64,000 nucleotides of DNA from Vanessa cardui (taxonomy: Eukaryota; Arthropoda; Insecta; Lepidoptera; Nymphalidae). The DNA lies in assembly GCF_905220365.1 (NCBI RefSeq), contig NC_061129.1, positions 9,920,803 to 9,984,802 of the forward strand, read 5' to 3'. Both the position numbers and the translations under genes were made by a program. Shown piece by piece: positions 1-14,548 of this stretch. Each line of letters opens with the position of its first letter. The first letter of the stretch is position 1. The notes under the pieces are model-generated. The model saw nothing but the letters and a program-made list of their open reading frames with translations. It was not told the origin of the DNA and did not search any database.

Positions 1-63
1 ATGTTACTGTAAAAAGAATACAGTGATAGAGTTATTTTACTTGGGATAATAATTTTTCCTCAC

Positions 64-270
64 CGTCTTCCGTTCATGCTCATATATCCATCGTCCTCGG
101 AGGTGTGTCCGGCGAGTGGCGAATCGTCGTCAGTGGCGGGCGTGGCGGGGGTAGCCGGAGTTGCCGGCGTCGGCGGCGCACGCGCCTCCAAAGACCGGGG
201 CTCTCCTTCGTCGTACTCACTTAGTACCTGGTCCAAAAGTTCCAACGAACGCTGCACGTCGTCACACCCG
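64..270 (-). CDS. Internal coding exon of an unrecognised gene, with PAT repeat and YMSM motif
   Basis: A 207-nt internal exon read on the minus strand. The acceptor is ...catcttcacag just before base 270 and the donor is ...agacg|gtgagg after base 64. It enters with one base that completes a codon and leaves with two, so it is symmetric. It starts GCDDVQRSLELLDQVLSEYD, an acidic, probably helical stretch. Next comes a low-complexity PPTP(ATP)n run about 15 residues long, then DDDSPLAGHTSEDDG and YMSMNGR. YMSM fits the YxxM consensus bound by PI3-kinase p85 SH2 domains, as in IRS-type adaptors, which suggests a cytoplasmic signalling or scaffold protein (inference). GC content and codon use stand well above the surrounding AT-rich DNA. 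The upstream exon is at 26,951-26,893, and its last two bases plus the first base here make AGC (Ser). The gene continues past the left edge. I do not recognise the family. Confidence 0.72.
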
Positions 271-3200
271 CTGTGAAGATGAAACCACCGTATTATTGAT
301 ATGAAACACATTCAATTGCGCAATGTAATCAAACACATCTTAAATCTTATAATTCACTACATTATTGCTTTTAAATAATATGAAGCCGTAGAAACTACAT
401 AAAATTTTATGTAAAAAATGTGTTATAAAACATCAGAGCCATGTGAACATAAATTTTAAATATAATATATTTAACAGAGCATATATTATTTTGGTTGGAT
501 TAAAAATAATTAATCTTGGATCTATAATTATATCTATAATTATGGCCATTATCCTATTCTTGATATGGTGAGAGATACAAGCGAATACTGAAATCATAAT
601 ACTATGGAGCTTGGGTTAATAGTGATTAAGTAATAAGAAAAAGAGAAAATTAATTAGTTTATTATTTTTCTTTTAAAAATTTAAAATCAAACATAAAACT
701 TATGCTTATACCATATCAATAATAAAACAATATTGTTACTTATTTCGCAGTGCGGATGATAATAAAACGGTAGAATTCGCTTATAAGGTAGCTAAGAAGG
801 TCTTGGCAGTCAATTCCCCGAGATAATGTTAAATTGGACTCATTTCCTCTGGAAGCCTGTCTGCCTCGAGAACGTTTCCTCTTGCTGTACCATTAGAACT
901 GAATTAGACGATAACTATGTAGGTCGATTGCTCTTATCACTCACAATTAGTTCCGATCTCATTGCGGAACTCAATCAATATAGAAAAGTTTCCTTCCAAC
1001 GTTGGAAAATATATTTAATGTATTATAACTAAATATTTAATGTGTAATTAGTATTTATACGAGTATGCCACGAACTTTTTAAATAAACTAAAAATAAAAA
1101 AAAAATATAATATACAATTAAAATAAAAGTACTGTCAGCAAAGTCAGTACTAAGTAATAACAAATAATTTTAGCTGAAAAATATATGTGGTTCTCTTCTC
1201 TTCCTAAACGACGCAGTAAGAATATAATTTGTGACAACTTCAAATAGCGCCCCGTTGGCGTCTGGTGCAGCATTCATTATAAGTATTCATATTAGAGGAT
1301 GTATGTTCTCTGCTTTAAAGTGGTTGTAGTGGCATGCACAAAGCACCCCTTTGAAAGAAGAGCCGCTTTCACGCCAGCTCTCGATAAGCCCTCAGCGCTG
1401 CACTGAGTTCTACGCCATACTTCCTCAATCAAATGCTGCAGTAAAAAAATATGTGCCTACCCAATATTAGACTTAGATGTTTTCTAAGCCTCAATGTAGT
1501 TTTATAGTCGCCTAGTCGATGAGGGTGAATAGGGGATTGAATCGTATAGTAAGCATACAACCACGGGTATAAAAATGTAGTTTGATTAGCGGATTTTATT
1601 TACTTTAACAACTACTATTATTTACATAATAAAATGCGGTAACATTAGTTGTGTTCATATTAAATAAACTATTCTGACCTCTCTTGAATTTTCTCTGTTC
1701 GTGTAGTGAAAAAAGTCGAGTTTACGACATGCATTGTGTGTTGCTCACGAGTACGGAGACGCTGATAACACAGCCCTGGCTCGCTTCTTACATCTTCAGC
1801 GATCGAGAGCTTCATTAGTGCTCGCCTCTAATGATGTCTACCGTTCTCAAGCTCTTACTAGCCACAACGATATAAAATGTCGTCGTACATACTTATCGGA
1901 ATTTGTTTACGACCAAATAAATACTAATACGATGTTGTGTACCATCTATTGTTATTGTCTTTACATAAATCGTTTAGTGAAATAAGTAACGAACTCTTCG
2001 TTTTTCGCTGTATAAAATAAATGTTACTGAAATAGTGCACATAAAATTTGTATTTTATTTCAATTATAATCGAATATATTTTTTTTTCATACATAAAATA
2101 CATAACATAAATGTTATTTTACGTAGCTATGTGAGCTTAAGTCAACAGAGACATTCAAATGTGTGAATCGTGTTTTATTAAATGTAAGTAAATTATATCA
2201 TTTGTGTGTATGTCACGAGAGTAATAAGCTTTAGTACAGGAGTTTGTAGGATAGGGCTGCGTGTAGATGTATCGCGCGATGCATTGTATCGCCAGGGCTG
2301 CCACAAAGCAGAGCACTCAGTATGAGTGCCGCGGCGGGCGCGTGGTGCCTTTGTTTTATTTCACCCATACTCCTCCGCTTTGGAAACTTTTAAAGGGGAC
2401 TTCAAATTGCGTTTCCTGCTTTAACTAATGCGGTTCAAGTGTATTAGTTGTTATCTAAATCTAGGCAGCGAAATCTATCGATGATTCGTCTGATATTAGT
2501 TATGACTCAGTTTAAAAAATATATTCATTCAAATAAAAATTTTAGGAACAAAAAAAGCTACATTTCTTTTTACTATTGGATTTTGGTTAAAAATCGTGGC
2601 GCCATGCATGTTAATTACATTGTATATTGTCATTATAATCCTAGGCTTATTTCTTGGTACAGTAAGGTAGGCACTGTTTATGCGGAAATGAGTGCAGTGA
2701 GGCGGAAGTGCAAAACGCCCCCTGGCGCACCCCCGGGCGTCGACCTCCGAGTGATGCCGAGCTTATACGCATACTGACAACCTGAATAGCGTCTTCTCAA
2801 CACAGACGGGCTATGCAAAAACTTGCCAAAGATCAATTAGCACCAGAGTAGCCAACACTGAGCCTAGATTACCCCAAGACCATCGCCTAAAATCATCACC
2901 TGTTGCTTCACTATCCTGAAAAGAATTCGTAATAAAGAGTGATACATTTTATATAAAATAAAAATTTAAGAGGTCGTAACGTTAAGGTTAGTTTTTATAG
3001 TTAACGGTGCTTAAAGAACGCCTACTGCTTTTCTTCTTTTGAAATATTTGTACATACCTATTGCTTTGATTCTTTATTTATTTTTTTATACTCCATCAGA
3101 CATCATTTATTTATAAAGCAACCAAAATCGGTAAAATTTTTCAAGTTCTACCGGAATTCAACTAGTTTTTAAATTGAACAAAACTTTGTCAATTAAGTAG

Positions 3201-6200
3201 TTGGAATTCCAAGTTTCGTTGTTGGTTTAGTCTGGTTGAAGTAAGTAGGGTTAAGATTTACGAGCTGTGGCTAAATTGGATTTCAAGCGATTGTTTAATA
3301 CTTAAATAACTTATATTTTTGTAAAGACAGCCACTCCAATTCTGCATCAATAAAAATAATAATTTTATAAAGCATCTTGAATTATCATTTCATATATATG
3401 TTTGTCATTTTAAGGCAATATAGTACTATCAGTCATTCGAAATGTTGGTTTATCATAAAAATAACCAGCAGGAATAAGCCATTCATAAAGAATTGATTTA
3501 CTGAACTCCTTTAAAGGTTTTTTTATAACTAATAAACTTTGTAGCATTCATTACAAATCTTGTTAGTATTTTTTAGGAAAACTTGTTGGTTTTGCTAAAG
3601 GCGAAGAAAAGAAGAGGCGAGGACATGCCAATAAGCATGGCGACTATAACAACACCTAGCTTAAAAAACTGCCGCAAGCAATTTCGCCCTTTAAGGCTGT
3701 GCTGTAAGATTGACATTCCAAATAAGCACGTACTATTATCAGCTCGGCTGCAGCAGCTTAAAGCAATTTTGAGATTCAATATTGAACTTTCTAACTCTTG
3801 GGAGCGACGTTTCCCTTTCAAATAAATCAACTACCGGATTACTTGCCCAATTCTACGAGCTTTATGGGCTCTTAAATATTATTGACTTCTGATATTTACA
3901 CAACTCCAATTACTATTGATTTTGTTTGATTAAACAAAACAATATATTTATAATTTGTTTTATGTCATTTAAAATAATAAACAAAATGTGTCACTTAAAA
4001 TTGACTACTATTAATTCGTACATTAATTTAAGTTTTACGTACAGAATATAATAGTATTACATCAGACTAATATTTGTTTTTTATTTTACTTAAATCAAAC
4101 ACCGTTTTGATATAAAGTATAAATAGTTGTAAACCAAAGTTAGGCGGCCTCGGATTGGAGGTGTTAATTAGGTAAGCAATTAGCTGAGATCTAAATTTTC
4201 GCTTCGTCGCTCGCTACAAGGCAGGACGGAACACTCGTCAAGAAATTATAGCGGCCAAGCGATCTTCAAAAAGCTTTTCGCGACTTCCATTAATTTTAAC
4301 AGCGATTCCTGTACATAAAGATATACAATATTTTAATGATATTTATTATCACTGTTTAAGTCTCGTTTAATTAATTTATGCTTTGTAATGTGTCTCATTT
4401 GAGTTTTGACGTGAACGTATTTATGGTCAGTACCGCTGAGGGAGAGTTTAATTTTCGCCCTAAATCATTAGCAGTGTCATTGAAATTGTGTATGCGGGGC
4501 CGTGAAGGGTGCACGAATAATGCAAATTTTGTGTTGTATCACGGTGATATTTTAAATTCAAATTGTAGACCAATTTCTCAGTAAAATTAACGTTTTCGTG
4601 CTAGTGTGGCTCGCATGCCAATGTGATTAGCGTTTGCGTCCCTTATTGCTCTTTGGTGTACTAACTAATGGGTAATTCAGTTGGGTAATGATATCATATC
4701 GTTGATTTCGGTATATCGCTGAAGCATTAGTTGCTAACGCATATCAATTCCAGTTTTTCGTTTCAGAATTCCAGTTCGGTTGGGTTATAATTGAAATATT
4801 AATATTATAAATACAAAAGTGATTATGTTTACTCGTTACGTTTTAACTGTAGAACTCGGTTTGTCAGAACCTCATTTCTTCTCTTGGAGGAACTAATGTC
4901 TAAATGAAGTGTTAATAGAAAAGTAAAATGTAAAAATGTTGTTATTATATGTAAAGTAATATTCAGCAGCGGTTCTTAAGAAGGTTTTGAGCTGACATGT
5001 TTTTGGAGAATGAGAAATATAAAAGTATACCTACCAGTGATTTAGCATATGACAGGTCTTATGAAAAGCATATGAAATGATTCTGGCTGAGGTAAAACTG
5101 TAATTTAATACACTTTTTCTGCCACTGGGCAATCTCTGCGTCATCATTAAATGAAACATTTTATAAAAATAATTTCATTTTATTAATGATGTATTTCAGT
5201 AATGAGTTTATAATTTCTTTAAAAATCGTCTATATTTGGTAACAATTTCATATCTTTTTCAGTATAAGTTGATCACCATTACTTTTCATTTATCATTTAC
5301 GATGCTATATTTACGACTAATATTTATTCAACATCCTTGATGACACTATACATATATTTAATTCGCGTTCATTTGACACAACGATGCATCTTAAAAAAAT
5401 AAAATTGAAATGCAACAGAAATTTCGGGGTAGTCAAAAATTCGAGGCCACTCGAAAAGGAAGCAGATCTGTACACGGACCGTCAATCATTAAAAGTTTTA
5501 TAAATATAACTAGTAGTTTTACTTGTTTTTGCTGAAACTCGTTCGTTGTTTTTAAGCGATTCCCGAAAACACGTTTATTTTAAGCGGTAAATATGCACAA
5601 GGATGCATTGTTAATTAAATTACTACAGTTACACTGGTGTTTTGGAACCCTGTCGCCTCACTATCGATCTCAAGCCGACGCCAGACGACGCGCCAATGAA
5701 AAACTATGCTTTTTGTTCGCACAAGTTTTGCATCATCGCATTCGAATATATTAACTGTTTAACTTGCATTTATGCGCTGACTTTCCTCTGCATTGGAATA
5801 ATTGCGAAAAACTAATATGCAGGCAGATTTAATATAGATAAATGTTAACTTTTCGTAACTTGTTTTGGCACTAGCTGTGTTTCGCGATTTTACCCGCACT
5901 TATATTAAAAATTGAAAAAATATGTGAGTAATTTTTGAGTTGTTATAGATTTTTATAGACTTCGATATTAAAATAGATTACGATTATTTTAGAAACAATT
6001 TTCTTTACAGATATATAGTTAATATAACTACTGATATAATTTAATTTAGATTACATTATAACATTTCTATTCTCAAAACAATGCTGTAAAAATACAAAAC
6101 AACCTTTATTTTCATATGTTAATTGATTGATAAAAATAAATACTCATAATTTTCTCCTCATAAATGAATACACAAAAAAAAATTAAAGCTAAAATATTCG

Positions 6201-8392
6201 CTATTATTTTTTATAGGCTATATAAAAGTTATTCTATAAAAACGTCGTTCTGTGGAATTCATGCATTAATAAAGACCTTAATTACGGGGTAAACATTTTT
6301 TAATGGTGGAAAGTATGGCTCTTAATAAGGGGTGGTTAATAATATACATATGCTTAGCCTTAACACGAATTTTTTTTTATATTTAAATATATGGATGAAA
6401 CTATGGCGGCTAAATCGTTTAGTTTTATTTTTGAAATTCATTAAATTGTTAACATTCGGCTTTAAGGCCTTAAAGAAATCCTTTTGACATTTGTTTGTTG
6501 AATAAAAATGTGGAAGTAGGAAAATGTATCTGCTTTTAAATTTAAAAAAAAACAGCACACTAAATATGATGTTACTATCCGTTACTTTAGTTTAGCTCAA
6601 GGTCTAAAAGTAAGTCAAAAATAAAGAAGCCGCTATAACTCCTGACAATTTAAATAAATACGTCATTAAGCTTAGACAACTCAAAGGTACGATATTTCAA
6701 TTATTACTTTTACTGTTCTGAATCTAATAATACAAGTTGAAGGTATGTTGTCATAACAAGATATTACGTAGGGTTGTACTGTCGAGAGGGGTTGCATCAA
6801 ATCTTCCGCTGGCGATGGCGTACCTGTCACGAGCAAACTTGTTACCAAACGCCAAATATAATTTCAACACATTGAATTATTTTAACGTTATTTTTGCGTG
6901 TTGATTGTGCTATGATTTAAATTATATTTTCCGTTTATTAAAGCTCCAAATTGATAAATAAATTCAATTTAAGTAAATAAACTAATAGTAAATATTGCAC
7001 GGCTGGGCAGAAGGCTTTAATTTACTCATGACCGCGTTAAAACAACTAACCGTCGAACATTCAATAAATATATTCCAAATTCAAATTCTAAAACACGCTT
7101 TATATAAACGTATTGCATTGAAATTACTTTACAATATATTCCTATTCTGTTTCAAAAGAAAAATACAAATTAATATTGACTCACAGAAAAAATACATAAA
7201 AGAGTTTAAAATCCATACATAGGTCGGTTGGTCAATAAAAAGGCGCTCAGTATGCGGTCTCAGTAACTGCAGTTGGTTTTATTGTTTGTTTAAAATGAGC
7301 CAGACGAGTTTCCCGTTAAAGATTTCATTTATTTAGAGACGCGGGGAACTTTAAAAAACAATAAGCGTGAATTAATAAATGATATCGTCGCCCTTGTTCT
7401 GCAATTGCCGCGGCCGAGGGCGTCGCGTACCTAGCTAGGGTGAGTGGTAAATATTAGGCAAGCGTTCCTCGACAGTGCGCGGAGACGCGCCGGATGCTGC
7501 GGCATTACTAGCGTGATTTATACGTCTGGCGTCGTATGTACTCGGGCTCCGTTAAATCCCCTAACTGAATGGCGCAGTGTCCAAACTTCATTGAACCGCA
7601 TTTTCTATAGAATCCGAACAAAGTGTTAAAGGTCGTAAATACAGATCAGATCATATTATGGGGTGAAAGTCAAAATTATTCTCTTACGATGATTTCAGAT
7701 TTGTAAGGGTGGGTGTTGATTCATGAATAGGATAAAAGGTTATACATATCAACTCAAGAATTCAATAAAATTCTTTAGAATTGATTGAACATTTGTGAGG
7801 ATCATCTTAAGTATTCAAAATTAATTCAGTGATACATTTATATGTCAATGAAATGATTAATGCCAGTTCTGTATTCTTTGATATATATTTTAAGTATAAA
7901 AAGTATATTTTAAATAATCACGATCGTTTAAATACTCACCCTAACAAATGTTTTCAACCCCATCACAGTTGCGGTCCTGCGATTCCCGGTAGCGCTCACC
8001 GCTCTTTAAAAAGCGTTGTACAAAATTTGATCGTACCCTACGATACGGGGTATATCTGCAGTTAATTATCTGCGTGAGGGGATGTAAGGGGGAAGACGTC
8101 GCGAACGCCAATTTCTCCCCTAGTTACTAGTTAGGCCGAAGATTCGTACAGCTATCTAAACGCTGAGCCCTCGCAATTAGTTTTAATTAAACTCAATGGG
8201 GACGCTAAATCAATATTATAGACATTTTCGTTATAAGTCGTTATAAGTAGCATCAAAGTATTTAACAACTTTAGCTTTTAAAGGATAACAGTCTCTTTTA
8301 CTATATTTTGATAATCCATTTAAAAATGTTTAATTTTATATTTGGTTATTTGATTACTGATGCTATATTTTTCCTCTCAACATACAATTATT

Positions 8393-8490
8393 TGTCTCTT
8401 AGGTTGACTGGAAGTTGCAGCAAGGTCACTTGCTGCTGTTTTTGTGAAAATATTGTTTATGTAGCAAATAAAGATATTATTTTCTAAGAC
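8393..8490 (+). repeat. Diverged LINE (CR1-like) 3' end
   Basis: Begins TCTCTTAGGTTGACTGGAAG and ends in a GCAAATAAAGATATT-like tail. This resembles the common lepidopteran LINE 3' end that carries a 'ggttgactgg ... gcaataaag' signature. Only the 3' tail is visible, and no coding remains. Confidence 0.4.
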
Positions 8491-11400
8491 ATTATAAAAT
8501 TAGGGTACTCTTTATAGGAAATTGCAATTTTTTTGAGGAATAGATATTTCAATTAGGTATAATACAATAATTTAAAACACCTATTTAAATTAAACATACC
8601 ATTCTACAAAAGAATAGTAAGTTTTTTACTGTTACGTATTTGCAATCAGAAATTTAAACCGATGACGATTGAAAAACATCGACGAAGAAGGCCTACGGCC
8701 AACAAATTGTTGCATTAATAGAGGTTAATTGAATTTATTTAGTCAGCACAAATCCGATTGTGATGCTGTATCATCAATAACGAACCATAACTGATAAGAT
8801 TATTTCAAAAAATCATTATATAATTATTAATTTAAGAAATATTTATAATCTTACGAATCTTTTAAATATGTTATCAATAAAAAAGCGGTATTTATTTTTA
8901 AATCTGAGCTGAGTACGATCCTGGTACAAATTGACAAGTTGAAAGAGTCAGAGAAGGGGTGAGGCTTTTATGCTAGAAATACTAAAAGTGATGTAAACCA
9001 TTACGCTGAGTGAGGGCGAGGAGGCGACGTCATGAGCAGCTCAAAGAATACCCCGCATGCGACAAGAGCAATTCCTGTTTAAAACGGACAAATTAGATTA
9101 ATCACACTCGCTTTGACGACCAGGTGCTAATGGAAACAAGTTACGACCTGTAAAACTCAACGATGACATGCAGCGTGCTCCGACGTAAACGGCTACAGTG
9201 GGTACTTTTGTATTCAACTACAATTACATTCAAAATGTTATTGTGAAATATTGAGCTTTACAGGTCTTGTATCGATTCAAGTTTATTTATGCGTTTTTAT
9301 TTACAAGTGCCGCCTTACTTTGTATGACTTAATAAAATTTGTAATATACATCGCACCTTCATATTATCAATTGATTTTTGGATGTATGTTTTACTTGTAT
9401 ACCCATTTGGCCAAAATGTTTTTGTTTAAAAACGTCGTACCGCTTTGTATAATAGAAAACCGAATTTTAATAGAATATAGTAATATATTACTGTTAATAT
9501 TGTATTAGGAATATTTTGCGTCATAACTCTGTAATGCCTTAATAAGTAATTATGATAAAATATGCATATTGTTGTCACGTGGGAATCAGTTTACACCAAC
9601 ACGACTACATAAGGCAATACACAATATTTACGTACATCAACGTGGGAGGATCTTGACAGATACACTTATATATATATTTGGTAAATGTATTTATGGAAAG
9701 ACTTCTTTTAATGGAATAATTTTACTATAATTTTAAATTTACTATGTCACTTCTACAAAGTATTTCCGTTTGCTTCAACGGACCATTCAGGTTATATATA
9801 GCTAAACACGTTTTCCTTATTTTGATTGGTACAAAATTTTATACGTAAAAAAGTGGTTTGCGTCTTTCTATTTGAAGTTTCAAAATACGGTTTATTTATT
9901 CTTTATGCTTCTTAATAGTATAAAAATCTATTATTTTTTCAACGAAATCAGTTCATATTCCTTATGTATGGGATAATAGGAGATATGAGTAAATAAAAAT
10001 ATAAAAATAAACTCTATTCAAGTAAGACAATCGATGCCTATTAGCCTACTAAACGTAAATCAATTTTAGGAATTCGAGATGTGGTGAAGTGTGGACTAGC
10101 AATGTTCGCTAACACAGGTACTTTTTCTATTCTCACACTCTCATAAATAATTAGACGATTTAACAAACAACCGGCGGCTAAACTAGCTTCCCGATAATTC
10201 AGAGGATCCCGAGAATTTTTCGACTCATTAAGTATAAACTCTTTCTATCGGTTACATAGCTACACGATATTTTGTTTTATTGTTTCAAATGTCTGGTGAC
10301 AGAAAGGGACGTCTAACTATGAGTAAGGTCGTACATATATACCTAGATAAGAAGCAACTAACGTTGGAGAGATATTTATCAACAAAATCTTGATAGAATA
10401 TTGTAATCCGCAGAGATTTTTTTATCTATAAAACCTTTTTTGTTTCAAGATTTTTACATAAATTTATTCACGATTGAAGATATCCATGGTAGAAATTAAA
10501 ATGATATCGTACATATATTCGTATTAGTAAAAGTACAGTCAACTTTCTATTTGAATATAGAACGATTTTTTTTCTTTTCAACATCTCTAGTAAATAGAGC
10601 CATGATCGTGTGAAACTAAGCTAAATTGAAAAACTAACACACTCTTTGTGTAATTAAAAAAATGGCACATTTCTATTGCAAAAAATGAAAAATACAGTGT
10701 TTTATTTAACGTTACACGGCTTTTCATGACACATAGCAGTTGACTAATATGAAAGTTTTCAAAGAAATGTTAGGGTACATTTCATGTTGAGTTCAGTCGT
10801 TGTTAGGTCGACGACACTGAAACATTCACGTAGGCTTTGTTGTGAGGCCCGCTCTCAATCATAATGCTATGGCAAGAGGTAAACGAAAAATATTACGGCT
10901 ATTACCATATGCAGCACAAACAAAATAAATATACTTTGCATTTAAAAGTTGAATTTACTAAATCGGTAAATTATTCAATTTGTTTCTTTATGAAATTAAT
11001 ATTTTAACTTGATAAACTATGAGGTAGAATATGTCAATATTTTTTAAATAAAATGATATAACTACAGACAAATCATAAATATTGATAATTTGTATAAAGA
11101 TTTCTTCTTGCTATTCGTCTAATTATATGTACACATCACATGTATTTACATGTAGGGACACACAGGGACAAATTATTTTATGATGCTATTGAAGCGGAGA
11201 TAAATCAATACTTGTATTACACAACTAACTATCTGTATAACATTTAACAAAACTTCTAATAAACACTTAATATGATATTGTTTAACAATTGATTAACTAA
11301 TAAAGAGGCTAATAATATTTTAATTACAGAACAATTTTATATACATTTTTATATACCTTAGGTCATGTATTAAAACGAATAAAGTTTGGTCTGTTTGAAT

Positions 11401-11878
11401 CAAATTTTGTATATTCTTATAATGAGTAATAAAGTTAGTACAAAATTCAGTAATAGTTATACACGTACTAATAAACACAGTTCAGTTATAGCTTCTAGAG
11501 ATATTGACAATTTACATGATTGGCATAAACAAGATAGAACAGGTTTAAAAGAATAAGTTTTTTAAAGTTATTCCTTAAATCCTCGCTACGTCGTGACATG
11601 TACAATAAGCTTACAATCTAACAATATCTAGTCTGAGAGTGCTGCAATAAACGAGAGGGAAGGCTTCACTCGAGTGTCAGCTCGTTAGGGAGGGAGCTTA
11701 AATTATTCCACAAGTCTATGGGCACTTTTACATGCGTAACTTGGTTAAAATGTTACATGTGTTAAAAACGAAACAATATCGTCACCGTTATAAATACGAC
11801 TTTCATTTTATATAAAAATAAGAAAAATCTTCTAGTCATTTTGATATAATATAATTTTTTTAGGTTATAATTAATATG

Positions 11879-12050
11879 TGAGACAGTGGTTACTACACAA
11901 GGGACTACAAGGGTCCCAAGGATGGTGGCGCATTGACGATGTAAGGAATAGTTAATATTTCTTACAGCGTCATTGTCTATGGGTGATGGTGACCACTTAC
12001 CATCAGATGGCCCATATTCTCGTCCGCCAACCTGTACCATAAAAAAAAAA
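11879..12050 (+). repeat. Lepidopteran interspersed repeat with poly(A) tail
   Basis: Contains GGTGGCGCATTGACGATG, then TTAATATTTCTTACAGCGTC and GGTGACCACTTACCATCAG, ending CCTGTACCATAAAAAAAAAA. This is a very common nymphalid/noctuid repeat, probably a non-autonomous retroelement 3' end. Related copies lie at 18.5, 19.5, 39.4 and (minus strand, distant) 54.7 kb. Confidence 0.6.
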
Positions 12051-13004
12051 TGTTTTTTTATATATAATTAAAATGGCGTAAAAATCATGGATATGCGATG
12101 AATGCAAGTTATGCTATCGTGTATTTGAAATAGTGAAGTCACTTCGTAATCGACGTTCCTATGCAACTTATTAATAATTATATAAAATTCTTGAATACTA
12201 TCTGATGTTGCGTTAATTAGTTAATTACGGTAAATCACGTATTCGCCGTGTACGGGTTACGATTACGATACGGTATTAAGAACTGAAGTCCCTTAAATCT
12301 CTATTATCTATTAAATAATAGATCTTGAAACTGAAACACAAATATACAAAGTAATTATATATAGCAAAATAGTGTAACGGGTAAGTTGAGGTCAATTACC
12401 AATATGGGTTGAAACAACCTCATTAACAGTAATTATATAAAGAAGACGTTATAAAAGACCTTCATTGATTGTAATAAAATTTAAATTTTCCTAAATATAC
12501 TTAGAAATAATCCCTTATACAAAGTTGGTTTCGCAGATCGTTATTGTATGATAACGTTTGAACGTGAAACGTTTTACGTTAGGTAGATAGGCATTCACAA
12601 GAATTTTCTCCCGAACTTTCCCCGATGTCTGCGGCCAAGTCTGGCGCGTGAGGGTGTGGGTGGCGCTGGCTTCACTTTCGTTCGTCGCAAACAGCGTCGT
12701 CAGTTGACCTTTCTTGTTATAAAATTTTCTCAATCGATTTTTATTTCTGCCTGTTGTTTAAAATTCAAGTAAGCCCTTTGAAGTTAATTTTATATAATCG
12801 TATCAAAATATGCTCTTGGATATCTAACACGTATTTTTTATTATTTATTGGATATATCGTTTTTAGTTGACATGATCTTTTGGAAATTTTTGGTTTTAAT
12901 GGTTTATTATTAATTTTGGTTTGTTAAAATACAGTAGCAACTTATATGAGGATTTAGCCATCAAAATTACAGAGAAAGAATACCTTTAATCTATAAAAGA
13001 GTTA

Positions 13005-13070
13005 GAAAAGTGTAACTATTGAGTTTCTTGCCTGATCTTTGTAAGAAATTCCGCATCCTGAACCTGTTTT
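13005..13070 (+). repeat. Degenerate LINE 3' fragment
   Basis: The segment TAACTATTGAGTTTCTTGCC matches the start of the better-preserved LINE 3' end at 49.48 kb, then drifts. It is an old copy. Confidence 0.35.
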
Positions 13071-14275
13071 ACGTTTAATTTTAATTTGCCTGTTTGAATA
13101 ATGCATATTTTGATTTACGACACTTTCTTGCACAGTAAAGTAATTCTATGAGGAAAAACTCGAAAGTCAATAGCGTGCAATGTTGTGAACTAATATGCGA
13201 CTTTGATTATAATAATTATGAAATATATATGATATACGTATCAAAATAGCGTATCACCGTAAGTTGATCGTAAACATTTTACTAGTGAGATACCGATTCA
13301 ATTCTTATAAGAGCCCATGCTGGACACTTACATCATGTAAACGTATGTATGTATATGTCACACAAATTCATTAACACGTGTCAATTCCAATCGCTGTTCC
13401 ACTATATGCATACATATAAAAGACAAAGTCCCAACTGAGTGGCTATCAACGCACAGCTTCAAATATAATATATAGAGAATTGAGAAACGATTTTGAGACT
13501 TTATATTTAATGGATTGCGATAAATTTGGATTTAATTGTAAACCTCAATTTTCTTAGAGAATCGTGTCACTGTTTTCACGGCCAAAATTCGCATTTTATA
13601 GTGTAGTACTATTTGTAAATAATCTTTTAATATTATATAAAGGTAGAAGACAAACGAACAAGTCATAACGGTGATTACGTCATGAACAACTCAGATTATA
13701 AAAATGTCAATGAGAAGGTAACTTATTTCAATCGTATAATCGTATCACAATATTTGAATATGAATTACATATGTAGGAAGTATGTTTCGAAACAAATTCC
13801 AAATGACTAAGTAGTATTCAAAATAATGTTATTCATCACCTCAACAAATATTATATTACAAATATTTCGATGTTAGGATCAAGTCATCCACTAAACTAAT
13901 TCACTTTCCAATCGCACATACGAATCGTTTGTTGTATCCCAGAGCTCTTTAACCTTTGTGTCAGCGATATTAAAGGTTCCGCAGGTAACATAATGGTAGC
14001 TGGTCAGCGTCAAGCTCGCATCGTTCCATTATGAAAATTGACAAGTAAAGGGTCGAAGAACCCAGAGTCAGCTTATTTTAAATCGCTAATATCCATATAG
14101 ATAGAAATTGCGTCCAGACATCATTTTTGAATGACGTTGCCAAAATAGAAGCACTATTTTAAATTAGTTTGATATTTTAGTACACCTGCGATAACGCTAT
14201 CATACATACTCATACATACAATATGTAAATCTTCTTTGAAGTAATCAAAACCTTCCTATTAAAAATCTATACATA

Positions 14276-14548
14276 TAATAAAATTGGAGTGTCTGTTTGC
14301 AATATTAAAAAAAAGTCCCTTATTTACTCAATGCTCTATGAATTTGATATAATACATATCTATATGTATACACGGTACATGTACCAAAATATTTTTTTTT
14401 TACAATTTTTGTCTATCTGTCAGTCTGTTCCGGCTAATCTATAGCTAATGATTTTGACTTTTACTGGCAGATACTTGATATTATAAGGAGTAACTTAGGC
14501 TACAACAATATTATTTCAAACGCGTACAAGGTCGCGAGCACAGCTAGT
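14276..14548 (+). repeat. RTE-like LINE 3' fragment
   Basis: Carries the hallmarks of a common lepidopteran repeat: 'aaaattggagtgtctgtttgc', a TCTATCTGTCAGTCTGTTCC run, an ACTTAGGCTACAA block and the terminal GCGTACAAGGTCGCGAGCAC followed by AGCTAGT. No open reading frame remains. Confidence 0.5.

Noticed and set aside
3573..3830. Overlapping open frames of about 80 codons on both strands
   Set aside because: Neither frame resembles a known protein, has splice context or a neighbour to join. Mutual openness suggests a composition effect or an old repeat, not two genes.
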